Shown piece after piece: positions 26,592 through 36,580 of a stretch of 64,000 nucleotides of DNA (within the stretch, counting starts at the first letter, position 1; the number at the start of each line of letters is the position of its first letter). The notes under the pieces are model-generated. The model was given only the letters and a program-made list of their open reading frames with translations. It ran no database searches and had not been told where the DNA came from. The stretch is taken from contig JAGUYK010000006.1 of assembly GCA_020061355.1 (NCBI GenBank), positions 248,001-312,000 of the forward strand, written 5' to 3'. The translations under genes and the position numbers were made by a program. This DNA comes from Ignavibacteriales bacterium (GTDB taxonomy: Bacteria; Bacteroidota; Ignavibacteria; Ignavibacteriales; Melioribacteraceae).

Positions 26592-28184
26592 TTACCGGAG
26601 AGTTTTGTGATAGTTTATTGCCTCTTTAAAAACTATCGGAAGACCACGTAAACCTTTAGCAACTAGAGCAGAAGTTAAAGCTCCGCTCATTAATCCTCCC
26701 ACAATTCCATGTCCGAATGTATCAGCGCCCGACATATAAAGATTTTTAATGTGTGTATAAGGACCAATCCATTTCATTTTGTATCGATCCGGTGTTGCTG
26801 GAATTCCATAAATAGAACCCTGATTAAATCCTGTAAAATGTTCGGTGCTTAGTGGAGTTGAAAGTTCGGAATAATCAATCAAGTTTTTGAAACCTTTCAA
26901 ATGCTTCTCTGTAAATTCAATCATAGCTTCAGAGATTTTTTTCTTTATTGAATCATATTCTTCGCCCCGGTTCTTCCACGGTTTATATGCCCACTTCGCA
27001 AAGGAATCGTAACCGGCAAAAGCAATTAATTCAGCTGTATGAGATTTTGCATCCGGATCTTTTAATGAAGGGAATGATACAAACACATTTTTAACATTAC
27101 CATCTATAAGAGAATCCATTTCAGAAATAATCCCGTCATGATTGTATGTATTGAATATCCAGTAATTTTCTCCTTTAACACCAAGCTTTTCGGGGGATTC
27201 TTTCAATCCAACGTATAAACATACGTGGGCAATACTTGGTGGAAAGTTTTTTACTTCGTCAGCAAAGTCCGGTTTATATTTTTCGGGGATAAACTCATTG
27301 TAAGTAATTTTTGCGCCGGCAGTAGATATAATTTTATCTGCAAAAAAATCTCTTTCAATAAAATCATTCCCTTCTTTTTTTATGACTTTAACTCCTATTG
27401 CTTTTCCTTTATCAACAATAATTTTCTTAACGGTGTGATTAACAAGTAGCTCTCCTCCGGTTTCTTTTATTATTGGAGAAATAGAATCAGCAATTTTTTT
27501 TGAACCGCCAACCGGATAATATCCGCCTGAAATGTAATGACTTACAATGAGGGCGTGAATAGCCATTGAACTTTGTGAGGGTGGCAAACCATAATCCCCC
27601 CATTGAGAAGCGAGCACGGCTTTTAATTTCTCGTCCTTAAAATTCCGGTCAAGATATTCTTTGACTGTCATTAATGCCAGCTCTGCTCCCTTACTAAACA
27701 AATGTGAAGAGAAATTTCTTGCAGCGGGTTTAAGTGTTAAACTGAAATTATATCGACCGGACCAACGGTTAATAATTTTTAAATCGGAAAAGTAATTATT
27801 AATTGCGGGGGATTCGGACGGAAATAATTTTATGAGATCAGCTTTAAGATAATTTTCTCCCGCCATAGCACGGAATGTAAAATCTGGATAAACAAATACA
27901 TCATAAGGATCGGGCATCTTTTTCCATTTAACATTGCCGCTGGTAACATAATCGAACATTGCGCGTGTCGGTGAACCTGCATCCATTTGTCCAACATAGT
28001 GAAGTCCAACATCCCAATGATATTCTCCACATTCACCTTTTCTTTTAAAAATATGTGTAAAGCCGCCAATCTTAAAATGTCTTTCAAGCACAAGAACTTT
28101 TTTCTTGAAGAGTTGAGAAAGAATGCTTGCGGATGTAAGTCCGCTAATTCCGCTGCCGATTATTATTACATCATAGTTATTCAT
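26592..28184 (-). CDS. RetSat/CrtI-like FAD-dependent oxidoreductase
   Basis: A 530-residue flavoprotein. The N-terminus YDVIIIGSGISGLTSASIL is a dinucleotide-binding fold, followed by LVLERHFKIGGFTHIF. The C-terminus has the FAD motif MSGADTFGHGIVGGLMSGAL. It belongs to the carotenoid desaturase/isomerase and all-trans-retinol 13,14-reductase branch of the phytoene desaturase superfamily. The substrate is probably a polyene lipid or carotenoid; no other carotenoid genes are in the window. Confidence 0.82.
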   Translation of the reverse strand: MNNYDVIIIGSGISGLTSASILSQLFKKKVLVLERHFKIGGFTHIFKRKGECGEYHWDVGLHYVGQMDAGSPTRAMFDYVTSGNVKWKKMPDPYDVFVYPDFTFRAMAGENYLKADLIKLFPSESPAINNYFSDLKIINRWSGRYNFSLTLKPAARNFSSHLFSKGAELALMTVKEYLDRNFKDEKLKAVLASQWGDYGLPPSQSSMAIHALIVSHYISGGYYPVGGSKKIADSISPIIKETGGELLVNHTVKKIIVDKGKAIGVKVIKKEGNDFIERDFFADKIISTAGAKITYNEFIPEKYKPDFADEVKNFPPSIAHVCLYVGLKESPEKLGVKGENYWIFNTYNHDGIISEMDSLIDGNVKNVFVSFPSLKDPDAKSHTAELIAFAGYDSFAKWAYKPWKNRGEEYDSIKKKISEAMIEFTEKHLKGFKNLIDYSELSTPLSTEHFTGFNQGSIYGIPATPDRYKMKWIGPYTHIKNLYMSGADTFGHGIVGGLMSGALTSALVAKGLRGLPIVFKEAINYHKTLR

Positions 28185-28199
28185 GTTCAGATCTATTTG

Positions 28200-28736
28200 T
28201 TAAGAATTAATTGCTCTCTCAGCCTGATTCAAATGTCTTTGCTGATGATGAAGTGTTAGGAGAAGCATTTCTCCTAACTGAAATTTCAATAATCTTGCAA
28301 ATGGAGAAGCAACCTTAATATTTCTTAAATCTTCGAACGAAACATTATCTAAAATGTTTAAAAATTCTTTCTGGTAACCGATGAACTGATCAATAACATT
28401 ATTATCAATATTACTTCTGGTGAATTCACTCACATGAACTGACTTTAGTTTTATTTTAACATCGGGTCCAACAGCTTTTATAAATTTAGCCAGTAAAAAT
28501 CTTTGTATAAAATCCTTCTCGGCATAATTATCATTTCTTATGGAAAAATTCCTCTTTGTATTTTTAAAATAAGAATCCGCATAAGCATTAAGATGAACGA
28601 AACACTCAGCCGCACTCCAGCTTTTATGTGACGGCTTCTTGTTGATTTGCTCGAACAATAAACCGCCGAAGGTTTGATGAGCTCTGTTAACAATGTCTTT
28701 ATAACCGGCAAGCAAGTCATTTATGGTGGTTTTCAT
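28200..28736 (-). CDS. DinB family protein
   Basis: A 178-residue four-helix-bundle protein of the DinB/YfiT superfamily. The helix with WSAAECFVHLNAYADSY and the C-terminal LLLTLHHQQRHLNQAERA carry the three His residues expected to bind a divalent metal. Family members are thiol S-transferases or of unknown function. It is the first gene of the minus-strand operon leading to the RetSat-like flavoprotein. The upstream gap to the M14 gene is divergent. Confidence 0.82.
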   Translation of the reverse strand: MKTTINDLLAGYKDIVNRAHQTFGGLLFEQINKKPSHKSWSAAECFVHLNAYADSYFKNTKRNFSIRNDNYAEKDFIQRFLLAKFIKAVGPDVKIKLKSVHVSEFTRSNIDNNVIDQFIGYQKEFLNILDNVSFEDLRNIKVASPFARLLKFQLGEMLLLTLHHQQRHLNQAERAINS

Positions 28737-28820
28737 TCGATATTCTTTAGCTGCTTAATTGATATATCAAAATAACAGTTTTATTTTTACGTGCCAATAA
28801 ACTGATAACGGGAATATTCC

Positions 28821-30452
28821 ATGCGTGCAAAATTTTTATTTCTAATCGCTTGTCTTCTTTCTACAAATTTTTTATATGCTCAATCTAAAAAAACTTCTCT
28901 TCTAACAGTAGGAGAAAGTTCTAATTACGAATCAACATCACGTTATAGTGATGTAATAGATTTTATAAACTCACTCAAGAAATTATCTAAAAATTTTAGA
29001 ACGGAAAATTTAGCATTGTCGACCGAAGGAAGAAACATTCCTTTAATGATAATAGGAGATCCACTGCCTAAATCCCCGTCCGATTTGAAAAACGATAAAA
29101 GAATTGTTCTTTACATTCAGGGAAATATTCACGCCGGCGAAGTTGAGGGCAAAGAAGCCGCTCTAATGTTTGTCCGGGATTTATTGTTGAATAAAAAAGA
29201 ATTGTTGAAGGATGTAGTTCTATTGGTTTGTCCGATTTTTAATGCTGACGGTAATGAATTGATTAGCACATCTAACCGGGCGCATCAGAAAGGTCCTAAG
29301 AACGGAGTTGGAATCCGCTACAACGGACAGAACTTAGATTTGAACCGCGACGCAATGAAAGTTGAAACTCCGGAAGTAAAAGGTCTGCTCGATGCATTTA
29401 ATAAGTGGGACCCGGCGGTTTTTGTTGACCTTCATACAACGAACGGATCATACAGACAGGAACCGGTTTCTTTTACGTGGATGATGAATCCCGCCGGCGA
29501 TACAAGCTTAATTGCTTATACACGCGATAAACTGATGCCGGCAATTTCGAATACGCTGTCAAGCAAGTATAACACAATGAATCTTTACTATGGCGAATTT
29601 GTCGATCAGCGCGATCATTCCAAAGGCTGGATCTCTTATGCTTATGAACCGCGATATATTGTTAATTATGTTGGTCTTCGCAACCGTATCGGAATATTAA
29701 ACGAGAATTATGTTTATTCTGAGTTTAAGGATCGGGTAATCGGCACTTATAATTTACTCTGGTCGATTGTTGAAAATGTAATTGCAAATAAAGAAGAGAT
29801 TAAAAAAGTTTTAAAAAATGTTGATGAAAAAACCATCGAACGAGGTAAATATATTTCCGATAAAGATTCGCTTGCAATTGAATCGAAAGTTGTACCGACT
29901 AAAGTTCCTATAACAGTGAATACTTATGAACTTGAAACCCGTAAAGATGCTAATGGGAGAGAGAGGTTATTCCCAACAGATGTAAAAAAAGTTGTTACTG
30001 TTCCTTATTTAGCCGATTACCTTCCAACTAAACAAGTAAAACTTCCTTATGCTTATATATTAACAGTGAATGATCCCAAGATTATTAATCTTTTGAAAAC
30101 GCACGGAATTAAAATGGAAAAATTATCTGCAGATTCAGAACTTGAAGTTGAGTCGTATAAAATAAAAGAGTTAAAACCGGAGCAGCGTTTAAATCAGGGT
30201 CATTATAATAATATTATCAAAGGGGAATTTGTTGCAGAAAAGAAAAAGTTTGATAAAGGGACGATTCTTATCCGGTTAGCCCAGCCTCTTGCTAATGTTG
30301 CCGCATATCTTTTAGAGCCGGAAACAGACGATGGACTTCTTCATTGGAATTTCTTCGATAACTATTTAGTGCCGCAGTGGGGCGGGGGATTTTTACCGTA
30401 TCCGGTTTATAAGGTGATGAATAAAGTTGAGATCAAGTCGGAAAAAATTTGA
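28821..30452 (+). CDS. exported M14 zinc carboxypeptidase-like enzyme
   Basis: A 543-residue protein with a signal peptide (cleavage near residue 20). Zinc ligands are in GNIHAGEVEG (His104 and Glu107) and FVDLHTTNG (His205); the substrate-binding Asn-Arg pair is LDLNRDAMK (Asn175, Arg176). The catalytic Glu probably lies in the GILNENYVYSEFKDR segment. M14 enzymes remove C-terminal residues or process peptidoglycan peptides. About 200 residues after the peptidase domain have no recognised domain. The divergent promoter gap is 84 bases. Confidence 0.87.
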   Translation: MRAKFLFLIACLLSTNFLYAQSKKTSLLTVGESSNYESTSRYSDVIDFINSLKKLSKNFRTENLALSTEGRNIPLMIIGDPLPKSPSDLKNDKRIVLYIQGNIHAGEVEGKEAALMFVRDLLLNKKELLKDVVLLVCPIFNADGNELISTSNRAHQKGPKNGVGIRYNGQNLDLNRDAMKVETPEVKGLLDAFNKWDPAVFVDLHTTNGSYRQEPVSFTWMMNPAGDTSLIAYTRDKLMPAISNTLSSKYNTMNLYYGEFVDQRDHSKGWISYAYEPRYIVNYVGLRNRIGILNENYVYSEFKDRVIGTYNLLWSIVENVIANKEEIKKVLKNVDEKTIERGKYISDKDSLAIESKVVPTKVPITVNTYELETRKDANGRERLFPTDVKKVVTVPYLADYLPTKQVKLPYAYILTVNDPKIINLLKTHGIKMEKLSADSELEVESYKIKELKPEQRLNQGHYNNIIKGEFVAEKKKFDKGTILIRLAQPLANVAAYLLEPETDDGLLHWNFFDNYLVPQWGGGFLPYPVYKVMNKVEIKSEKI

Positions 30453-30503
30453 TGAGAGATTCTGATCCAGAGAATAATAATATTATTATAGATTGAGGTA
30501 ACC

Positions 30504-31436
30504 ATGAAACGCAATTCTTTATTAATCACACTGTTGTTTTGTTTGCTGATGATTAATACTGCTACCTTGTTCTCTCAGGAACCCGGCACACTTAAAGAGG
30601 TTAACGGAACAAAGCTTTACTGTAATACAATTGGTGATGGAGATGCAATTGTAATTGTTCATGGCGGACCCGGACTTGCACATGACTATCTCTTTGAACC
30701 ATTCAAACAATTAAGCGATAATTATAAACTAATATTTTATGATCAGCGCGGATGCGGAAGGTCGGAGGATTTTAAGGATGGTCAAACAGTTACAATGGAA
30801 ACAATGGTTGAAGATCTTGAAGGATTGCGTAAGGAGTTCGGACTTGTGAAAATGAACCTGGTAGGCCAATCATGGGGAGCTATAATCGCAATTAATTATG
30901 TTCTGAAAAATTCTGATAAGGTGAAAAATCTTATCCTGCTTGAACCCGCACCGGGAAGCAGCGAGTATATCCAGCAGGTTCAACAGACAATTATTAAACG
31001 ATTATCAAAGAAAGATCTTGAACGGCTTACAGTGATTTCACAAAATCCTGAACTTCGTTCCGATCCAGTTCTTTTCAAAGAGTTTATGAATATCCGGATG
31101 AAAACTTATTTCTACGATACAACATTTGCCAGGGAAAAAAACTTTGATTATTTCGACACAGAGAGGGTTAAAAAATTCTTTTCAAGCTCGGCCATATTCG
31201 GCCCTTATCTTATGAGTTATAATTTATATGATAATATAAAAAATATAAATTGCCCAACACTTATTGTTCATGGTGATTATGATGTAATCCCGACCGAGGC
31301 AGTTGAAAAAATGGGAAGTGCGATAAAGAATTCGGAGCTGCATGTTGTAGAAAAGAGCGGCCATTTTGTTCATATTGAAAAATCGGAATTTTATTTTTCA
31401 ACAATCCGGAATTTTTTAAAAAACAGAATTAATTAA
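30504..31436 (+). CDS. exported alpha/beta hydrolase, prolyl-iminopeptidase-like
   Basis: A 310-residue protein with a signal peptide of about 24 residues. The oxyanion motif HGGPG (53-57), YDQRGCGRS (79-87), nucleophile elbow GQSWGA (Ser123), catalytic acid segment HGDYDVIP and final His in KSGHFVHIE match the proline iminopeptidase/alpha-beta hydrolase group. It could release N-terminal Pro or hydrolyse small esters. GAGGTAACC gives a good ribosome site before ATG 30504. It follows the M14 gene by 51 bases. Confidence 0.85.
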   Translation: MKRNSLLITLLFCLLMINTATLFSQEPGTLKEVNGTKLYCNTIGDGDAIVIVHGGPGLAHDYLFEPFKQLSDNYKLIFYDQRGCGRSEDFKDGQTVTMETMVEDLEGLRKEFGLVKMNLVGQSWGAIIAINYVLKNSDKVKNLILLEPAPGSSEYIQQVQQTIIKRLSKKDLERLTVISQNPELRSDPVLFKEFMNIRMKTYFYDTTFAREKNFDYFDTERVKKFFSSSAIFGPYLMSYNLYDNIKNINCPTLIVHGDYDVIPTEAVEKMGSAIKNSELHVVEKSGHFVHIEKSEFYFSTIRNFLKNRIN

Positions 31437-31449
31437 TTTTTGGTATGGA

Positions 31450-32094
31450 ATGCACTCAAAAAAACAAACTAACTATTTCAACAAAAAAGAATTACAAATT
31501 ATTAGAGGATTTAAATCACCCGCCGGGATTCAGAAATTCCTGAACGAAACAGATTATAATCCGGATTATATAACCTGCTCTCCCAGAAAAATTATTAAGA
31601 GCAGAAAGGCAAACTGTTTTGAAGGCGCTCTGTTTGCAGCCGCAGCATTGAGGGTAATGGGGCACAAACCTGTGATCGTCGATCTAATGGCGGATAATGA
31701 TGACGACCATGTAATTGCAATCTTTAAACAAAATAACTGTTACGGAGCTATTGCAAAATCCAATACAACTGTACTCAGATTTCGAGAACCGGTTTATAGA
31801 ACCATGAGAGAACTTGTCATGTCTTACTTCGATTTTTATTTCAACACGAATGGAGAAAAATCTCTTCGAAGCTATTCAATCCTAGTTGATCTTTCAAAGT
31901 TTGACAAATATAATTGGATGACAACAGACAATGATTTGGAATTCATTGGTGATTACCTGTTTACGATCAAACATTATCCCATTTTAACCAAGCAGATGAT
32001 TAAACAACTTAGCATTGCAGATAAAGAAGTAGTAAATCTCTGTTTTACCGGTTCGGTTCTGGCAGGATTGTTTAAACCCCAAAAGAAAAAATGA
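31450..32094 (+). CDS. transglutaminase-fold candidate protein
   Basis: A 214-residue cytosolic protein. Cys56 in KANCFEGALFAAAALRVMG starts a long helix, and His87 follows in DDDHVIAIF on a strand, the order and spacing of the Cys-His pair in transglutaminase-like cysteine enzymes. Asn105 in KSNTTVLRF may be the third residue instead of Asp. I see no signal peptide. It follows the alpha/beta hydrolase by only 13 bases and is probably co-transcribed. The activity is inferred from the motif alone. Confidence 0.5.
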   Translation: MHSKKQTNYFNKKELQIIRGFKSPAGIQKFLNETDYNPDYITCSPRKIIKSRKANCFEGALFAAAALRVMGHKPVIVDLMADNDDDHVIAIFKQNNCYGAIAKSNTTVLRFREPVYRTMRELVMSYFDFYFNTNGEKSLRSYSILVDLSKFDKYNWMTTDNDLEFIGDYLFTIKHYPILTKQMIKQLSIADKEVVNLCFTGSVLAGLFKPQKKK

Positions 32095-32195
32095 GATAAT
32101 AAACCCGAAAAGTTATTAATTCTTCCATAATATTTATTGAACAACAATCAATTTACAGTTTCGTCTAAATTGATGTATATAAATTGAAGAAGGAA

Positions 32196-33899
32196 ATGAA
32201 AACAAAAAAAGTATTATTCGTGTTTCTATTTTCAACTGCATTCATCAGTTTTTCATTTGCACAGAATGCAAGTCAATACAAAAGCTATTCCGATATTATT
32301 CGCATTATGCGCGATACAATTCCAAAGATGATGGCTGAGAAAAATGTTTCGGGGCTTTCAGTTGCTATTGTTGATGACAATGGGATTATATGGGAAGAGG
32401 GATTCGGTTTTACCACACGAGATCAAAAGATTCCCGTTACTCCTTTTACTAATTTCAGTATTCAGTCTATGTCCAAAAACTTCACCGCCCTGGCAATTTT
32501 GAATTCAGTTCAGGATGGATTACTCAATCTCGACAAACCGATTACAGAATATATCCCTTGGTTCACCGTTAACAGCCGTTTTGAAGAACAACCCGAAAAG
32601 AAAATGACTCTTCGGCTTCTCCTTTCGCACAGAGCCGGATTTACACACGAAGCTCCTATTGGAAACAATTACGATTTCTATGACAAAAAATTCGAAGATC
32701 ACGTAAAAAGCATTTCTGATACATGGCTTCGTTTCCGCGTCGGTGAAAGGTATAGCTATTCAAATCTCGGAATAGACCTTGCCGGGTTTATTTTGCAGCA
32801 GGTATCGGGTATACCATTTCATCAATATGTAAAAGAAAAAATATTTAATCCGATTGGAATGACTGAAAGCAGTTTTGACATCGAAACGATAAAAAAGATG
32901 GAAAACCGCGCCATCGGACATACCTCATCACCGATTAAGCCTCCGGTCGAAGTTCCGATGCTTGCAGCGGGCGGTATGTATTCTAATGTTCATGATTTAT
33001 CTCTCTACATAAAATTCCAGCTAAATAATGGATCGGTGAATGAGAATCAGATAATAAAACGAGAAATGTTAAATGAGATGTTGTCTATTCCGAACCGTAA
33101 AAAGAATCAAACGACCGGTTATGCTTTGGGAACAGCAGTTACCAGGCGCGGAAAAATAAATTTATTCTCTCACGGCGGAGGTGGATACGGGTTTTTAACA
33201 AATATGTCTTGGTGCCAGGAGTTAAATGTTGGTATTGTTGTACTAACTAATTCAACCGGGCACATTCTCAATGTTGCTATCCCCGAGATGATAGGAAACA
33301 TGATATTGGAAATGAAATATGGAAATGTAGAACAACCTAAACCGGATCTATCAAAAATCTATAAGGATGTAATTCAGATTGATACTTCATCCCAAAGAAA
33401 GCTTGTGGGTCAGTATTTATATAACCGTGCGGGATATATGCTGCTTGAATGGCAGGATGGAAAGATGGGAATTACGCCGGGAGATAATTTTCGTCCGGCG
33501 AATTTTGTTTCTGAGGACGAATTGTTTTTTATAACCGCCGGAGTTCCGCTTTTTTATAAATTTATTTTAGATGAAAACAAAATTCCTGTTACTATGATCA
33601 GAGAATATGATGGTGAATTTCTTGATCTGAACGATCGCCCGGATGAGCCGTCGGGAAATTTCAAACCGGAATGGGAAAAATATACCGGTAAATACGCTTT
33701 GATCATTTACGGCTTTCCTGCAGAGACCAGGGAGGTAATGAAAAAGAACGGGTATCTTTATCTGGATAACATGAAATTAAGGGAACATCTGCCCGGTCTA
33801 TTTTTTACTGCTCACGGAGAAACACTTGATCTTCGCACAGACAAACCAACCTGGAAGAATGTTAAGATTAGGAAATTACCGGCAGAAGATAAAAAGTGA
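32196..33899 (+). CDS. exported beta-lactamase-fold serine hydrolase
   Basis: A 567-residue protein with a signal peptide (MKTKKVLFVFLFSTAFISFS). The class C-type catalytic elements are SMSK (Ser91, Lys94), YSN (Tyr188-Asn190) and a HGGGGYGF segment in the KTG position. Length and the C-terminal beta domain (about residues 390-567, including NYRAGYMLLEWQDGK-like repeats) fit the esterase/peptidase group, not true beta-lactamases. I start at ATG 32196, preceded by AAGGA; an in-frame TTG at 32184 would add four residues. Substrate unknown. Confidence 0.85.
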   Translation: MKTKKVLFVFLFSTAFISFSFAQNASQYKSYSDIIRIMRDTIPKMMAEKNVSGLSVAIVDDNGIIWEEGFGFTTRDQKIPVTPFTNFSIQSMSKNFTALAILNSVQDGLLNLDKPITEYIPWFTVNSRFEEQPEKKMTLRLLLSHRAGFTHEAPIGNNYDFYDKKFEDHVKSISDTWLRFRVGERYSYSNLGIDLAGFILQQVSGIPFHQYVKEKIFNPIGMTESSFDIETIKKMENRAIGHTSSPIKPPVEVPMLAAGGMYSNVHDLSLYIKFQLNNGSVNENQIIKREMLNEMLSIPNRKKNQTTGYALGTAVTRRGKINLFSHGGGGYGFLTNMSWCQELNVGIVVLTNSTGHILNVAIPEMIGNMILEMKYGNVEQPKPDLSKIYKDVIQIDTSSQRKLVGQYLYNRAGYMLLEWQDGKMGITPGDNFRPANFVSEDELFFITAGVPLFYKFILDENKIPVTMIREYDGEFLDLNDRPDEPSGNFKPEWEKYTGKYALIIYGFPAETREVMKKNGYLYLDNMKLREHLPGLFFTAHGETLDLRTDKPTWKNVKIRKLPAEDKK

Positions 33900-33960
33900 C
33901 AGGAATTATCGTAAATAAAAAAGTTACGAAAGATTTTTTAATAAAGATAAATAAAGAAAA

Positions 33961-34290
33961 ATGAAAATCGAAAATGTTAGTTACACAACAACTGATTGGG
34001 ACAAAGTAGAAAGGAAAGAATTTTCCGGTGAATCAGGTAAGGCCTTCTGGAGAACATTTGAACAAGGGAATCTCCGTGTTCGGATTGTTGAATACTCCGA
34101 AAATTATTTAGCCGATCACTGGTGCAGCCGCGGTCATGTTGTTTATGTCCTCGAAGGCGAATTGATAACAGAGCTTAAAGATGGAAGAATTACCACGCTT
34201 TATCCCGGTATGAGCTACCAGGTAGCCGATGACGACATCCCGCACCGCTCAAGAACGAACGGATATGTTAAGTTGTTAATTGTTGATTAA
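33961..34290 (+). CDS. small DHCW-motif cupin
   Basis: A 109-residue single-domain cupin. Its signature ADHWCSRGHVVYVLEGE holds His and Cys residues, followed by GELITELKDGR and the second motif DDIPHRSRTNG. This matches the small cupin group named after the DHCW-like motif. The metal and the reaction are unknown. No ribosome site is obvious before the ATG. It lies 61 bases after the serine hydrolase gene. Confidence 0.75.
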   Translation: MKIENVSYTTTDWDKVERKEFSGESGKAFWRTFEQGNLRVRIVEYSENYLADHWCSRGHVVYVLEGELITELKDGRITTLYPGMSYQVADDDIPHRSRTNGYVKLLIVD

Positions 34291-34480
34291 ATATTTTACG
34301 CAGACCTGTCCGCCTATGGTGGAGACTGTAAAGTTTTTCTCTGCGGGTTGGCGCATTCCTTTGCGTCCTTTGCGTGCTAAGCTTTTCTTGTTTATTTAGT
34401 TTCTTGCAAATCTTTTTTGATACAGATAACTTATATCCGTTTGTTTTGATTCATATTCACATTTCATTGCAGAGGGCAAG
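34291..34480. repeat. intergenic copy of a CTTTGCG-type repeat
   Basis: The gap upstream of the GH97 gene contains TTTTTCTCTGC (34334-34344) and then CCTTTGCGT twice in tandem (34358-34366 and 34367-34375). A related copy lies in the gap beyond the other end of the GH97 gene. The composition differs from the surrounding AT-rich gaps. Confidence 0.5.
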
Positions 34481-36580
34481 ATGAGACATCTTTTTATCAT
34501 AGCATTTGTAATAACGTTCTCTATTATCAATTCACAGACAATACAATCACCCGACGGTAACCTTACATTAACTTTTAAACTTACCGATGAAGGCATCCCG
34601 GTATATCGGTTAAATTATGATCGGCAAATTGTAATAAAGGAAAGCCGTTTGGGATTATCTTTGAAAGAGACTCCTTCACTTGATGAAGGGTTTACAATTT
34701 CAAAGGTCGACTCTTCGTCAACGGATGAAATCTGGGAACCTGTGTGGGGCGAAGTAAAAACGATCCACAACAATTACAGAGAATTGACTATAACACTGGC
34801 ACAGCCTTCCGTAAACAATAGACAAATGATGATCCGTTTCAGGCTCTTTAACGATGGTCTCGGTTTCCGTTATGAATTTCCGATGCAAGACAATCTTAAT
34901 TACTTTACTGTCGCTGATGAACTTACTCAATTCAGTTTAACAGGTGATCATACTGCTTTCTGGATTCCCGGCGATTACGATACAAACGAATATTATTACA
35001 TAAAATCTTCTCTTAGTAAAGTAGATGCACTATTCGGCAAAAGTGTTGATGAAATATTTGCAAAGACTGTCATCGGAAAAAACTTTGTTCAGTCACCGCT
35101 GATGATGAAGACCGGCGAAGGATTATACGTTAATATTTTTGAAGCAGCTCTTGTCGATTATCCAGCAATGCACCTTGAAATCGATCAGTCGGATTTTTTA
35201 CTTACCTCCCATCTTGTACCCGATGCAGTGGGGAACAAAGCATACATGCAGACCCCATGTAAAACTCCATGGCGTACCGTAATAGTAAGTGACGATGCAA
35301 CCGACATCCTCGAATCAAAAACAATTCTGAACCTCAATGAACCATCAAAGGTAGATGATACAGGCTGGATAAAACCAATGAAGTACGTCGGCATTTGGTG
35401 GGAGATGCACGTTGGTACATCATCCTGGAATTATGCAGATGTAAATAATGTAAGCTTGACGCTAACTGATTGGAAAAGTCTGATACCAAATGGAAAGCAC
35501 GGTGCTACTACAGAAAGGACAAAACGCTATATCGATTTTGCAGCTGAGCATGGGTTCGATGGTGTCCTTGTTGAAGGATGGAATGTTGGATGGGAGGATT
35601 GGTTCGGAAAATGGAAAGAAGAAGTTTTCGATTTCGTTACACCTTATCCCGATTTCGACGTTGAAGAGATTTCCAGGTATGCCGCATCGAAAGGTGTTAA
35701 GATGATAATGCATCACGAAACATCTTCATCGGTTACGAATTATGAGAGACGTATGGATGAGGCTTACGAATTTATGAAGAAGTACGGATATCCGGCCGTA
35801 AAAACGGGTTATGTTGCACGTATAATTCCGCGTGGTGAATTTCATGATGGACAATGGATGGTTCAGCATTATGTACGCGTAGCTGAAAGATTAGCAAAGA
35901 ATAAATTAATGTTAAACGCACACGAAGCGGTAAGACCGACAGGTTTGCATCGCACATATCCCAACTGGCTAGCATGCGAATCGGCACGGGGAAATGAATT
36001 CAATGCGTGGAGCGTTGGTAATCCACCCGAGCACGAAACGATCCTTCCATTTACGCGATTGATGGGCGGGCCGATGGATTACACACCCGGCATTTTTCAG
36101 ATTAAGATGAATTTTTACAATCCCGATAAAAAGGAACAGGTGCATACAACACTTGCAAAACAGCTTGCACTCTATGTTACCATGTACTCACCTTTGCAGA
36201 TGGCGGCTGATTTACCCGAGAATTACGAAAAGCATCTTGATGCGTTTCAATTTATTAAAGATGTTGATGTTGATTGGGATGATACAAAATATATTGAAGC
36301 AGAACCGGGTGATTATATTACAGTTGCCCGTAAAGCGAAAGGAAAAAACGAATGGTTCATCGGTGCTATTACGGACGAGAATGAAAGAATGGCGATTATA
36401 CCATTAACTTTTTTAGAGAAAGATAAAAAGTACACAGCTACAATTTATGCTGATGCAAAAGATGCACATTGGGAAACCAATCCGATGGCATATGAAATAA
36501 GACCCAGAACCGTTACATCGAAAGATGTTTTGAAAATAAAACTTGCACCGGGCGGAGGATGTGCGATTAGTATACGGTGA
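34481..36580 (+). CDS. exported GH97 alpha-glucosidase-type glycoside hydrolase
   Basis: A 699-residue enzyme with a signal peptide (MRHLFIIAFVITFSIINSQT). An N-terminal beta-sandwich is followed by the catalytic barrel, with GFDGVLVEGWNVGWEDW, then the catalytic residues. Glu413 (MHHETSSS), Glu482 (NAHEAVRPTG) and Glu506 (ESARGNEF) have the same spacing (69 and 24) as the two bases and the acid of SusB as I recall them. The site where retaining members carry an Asp is Gly443 (VKTGYV), which points to an inverting alpha-glucosidase. LPFTRLMGGPMDYTPG is also typical. The likely role is release of glucose from alpha-glucans in the periplasm. Confidence 0.9.
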   Translation: MRHLFIIAFVITFSIINSQTIQSPDGNLTLTFKLTDEGIPVYRLNYDRQIVIKESRLGLSLKETPSLDEGFTISKVDSSSTDEIWEPVWGEVKTIHNNYRELTITLAQPSVNNRQMMIRFRLFNDGLGFRYEFPMQDNLNYFTVADELTQFSLTGDHTAFWIPGDYDTNEYYYIKSSLSKVDALFGKSVDEIFAKTVIGKNFVQSPLMMKTGEGLYVNIFEAALVDYPAMHLEIDQSDFLLTSHLVPDAVGNKAYMQTPCKTPWRTVIVSDDATDILESKTILNLNEPSKVDDTGWIKPMKYVGIWWEMHVGTSSWNYADVNNVSLTLTDWKSLIPNGKHGATTERTKRYIDFAAEHGFDGVLVEGWNVGWEDWFGKWKEEVFDFVTPYPDFDVEEISRYAASKGVKMIMHHETSSSVTNYERRMDEAYEFMKKYGYPAVKTGYVARIIPRGEFHDGQWMVQHYVRVAERLAKNKLMLNAHEAVRPTGLHRTYPNWLACESARGNEFNAWSVGNPPEHETILPFTRLMGGPMDYTPGIFQIKMNFYNPDKKEQVHTTLAKQLALYVTMYSPLQMAADLPENYEKHLDAFQFIKDVDVDWDDTKYIEAEPGDYITVARKAKGKNEWFIGAITDENERMAIIPLTFLEKDKKYTATIYADAKDAHWETNPMAYEIRPRTVTSKDVLKIKLAPGGGCAISIR

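Noticed and set aside
28759-28770. TTGATATATCAA palindrome in the DinB/M14 divergent gap
   Set aside because: Only 12 bases and wholly AT-rich in the centre; too easily found by chance to list as a site.
34396-34596. A minus-strand frame across the gap before the GH97 gene
   Set aside because: It runs through the CTTTGCG repeat and into the GH97 gene in the opposite direction, with no start signal or domain.
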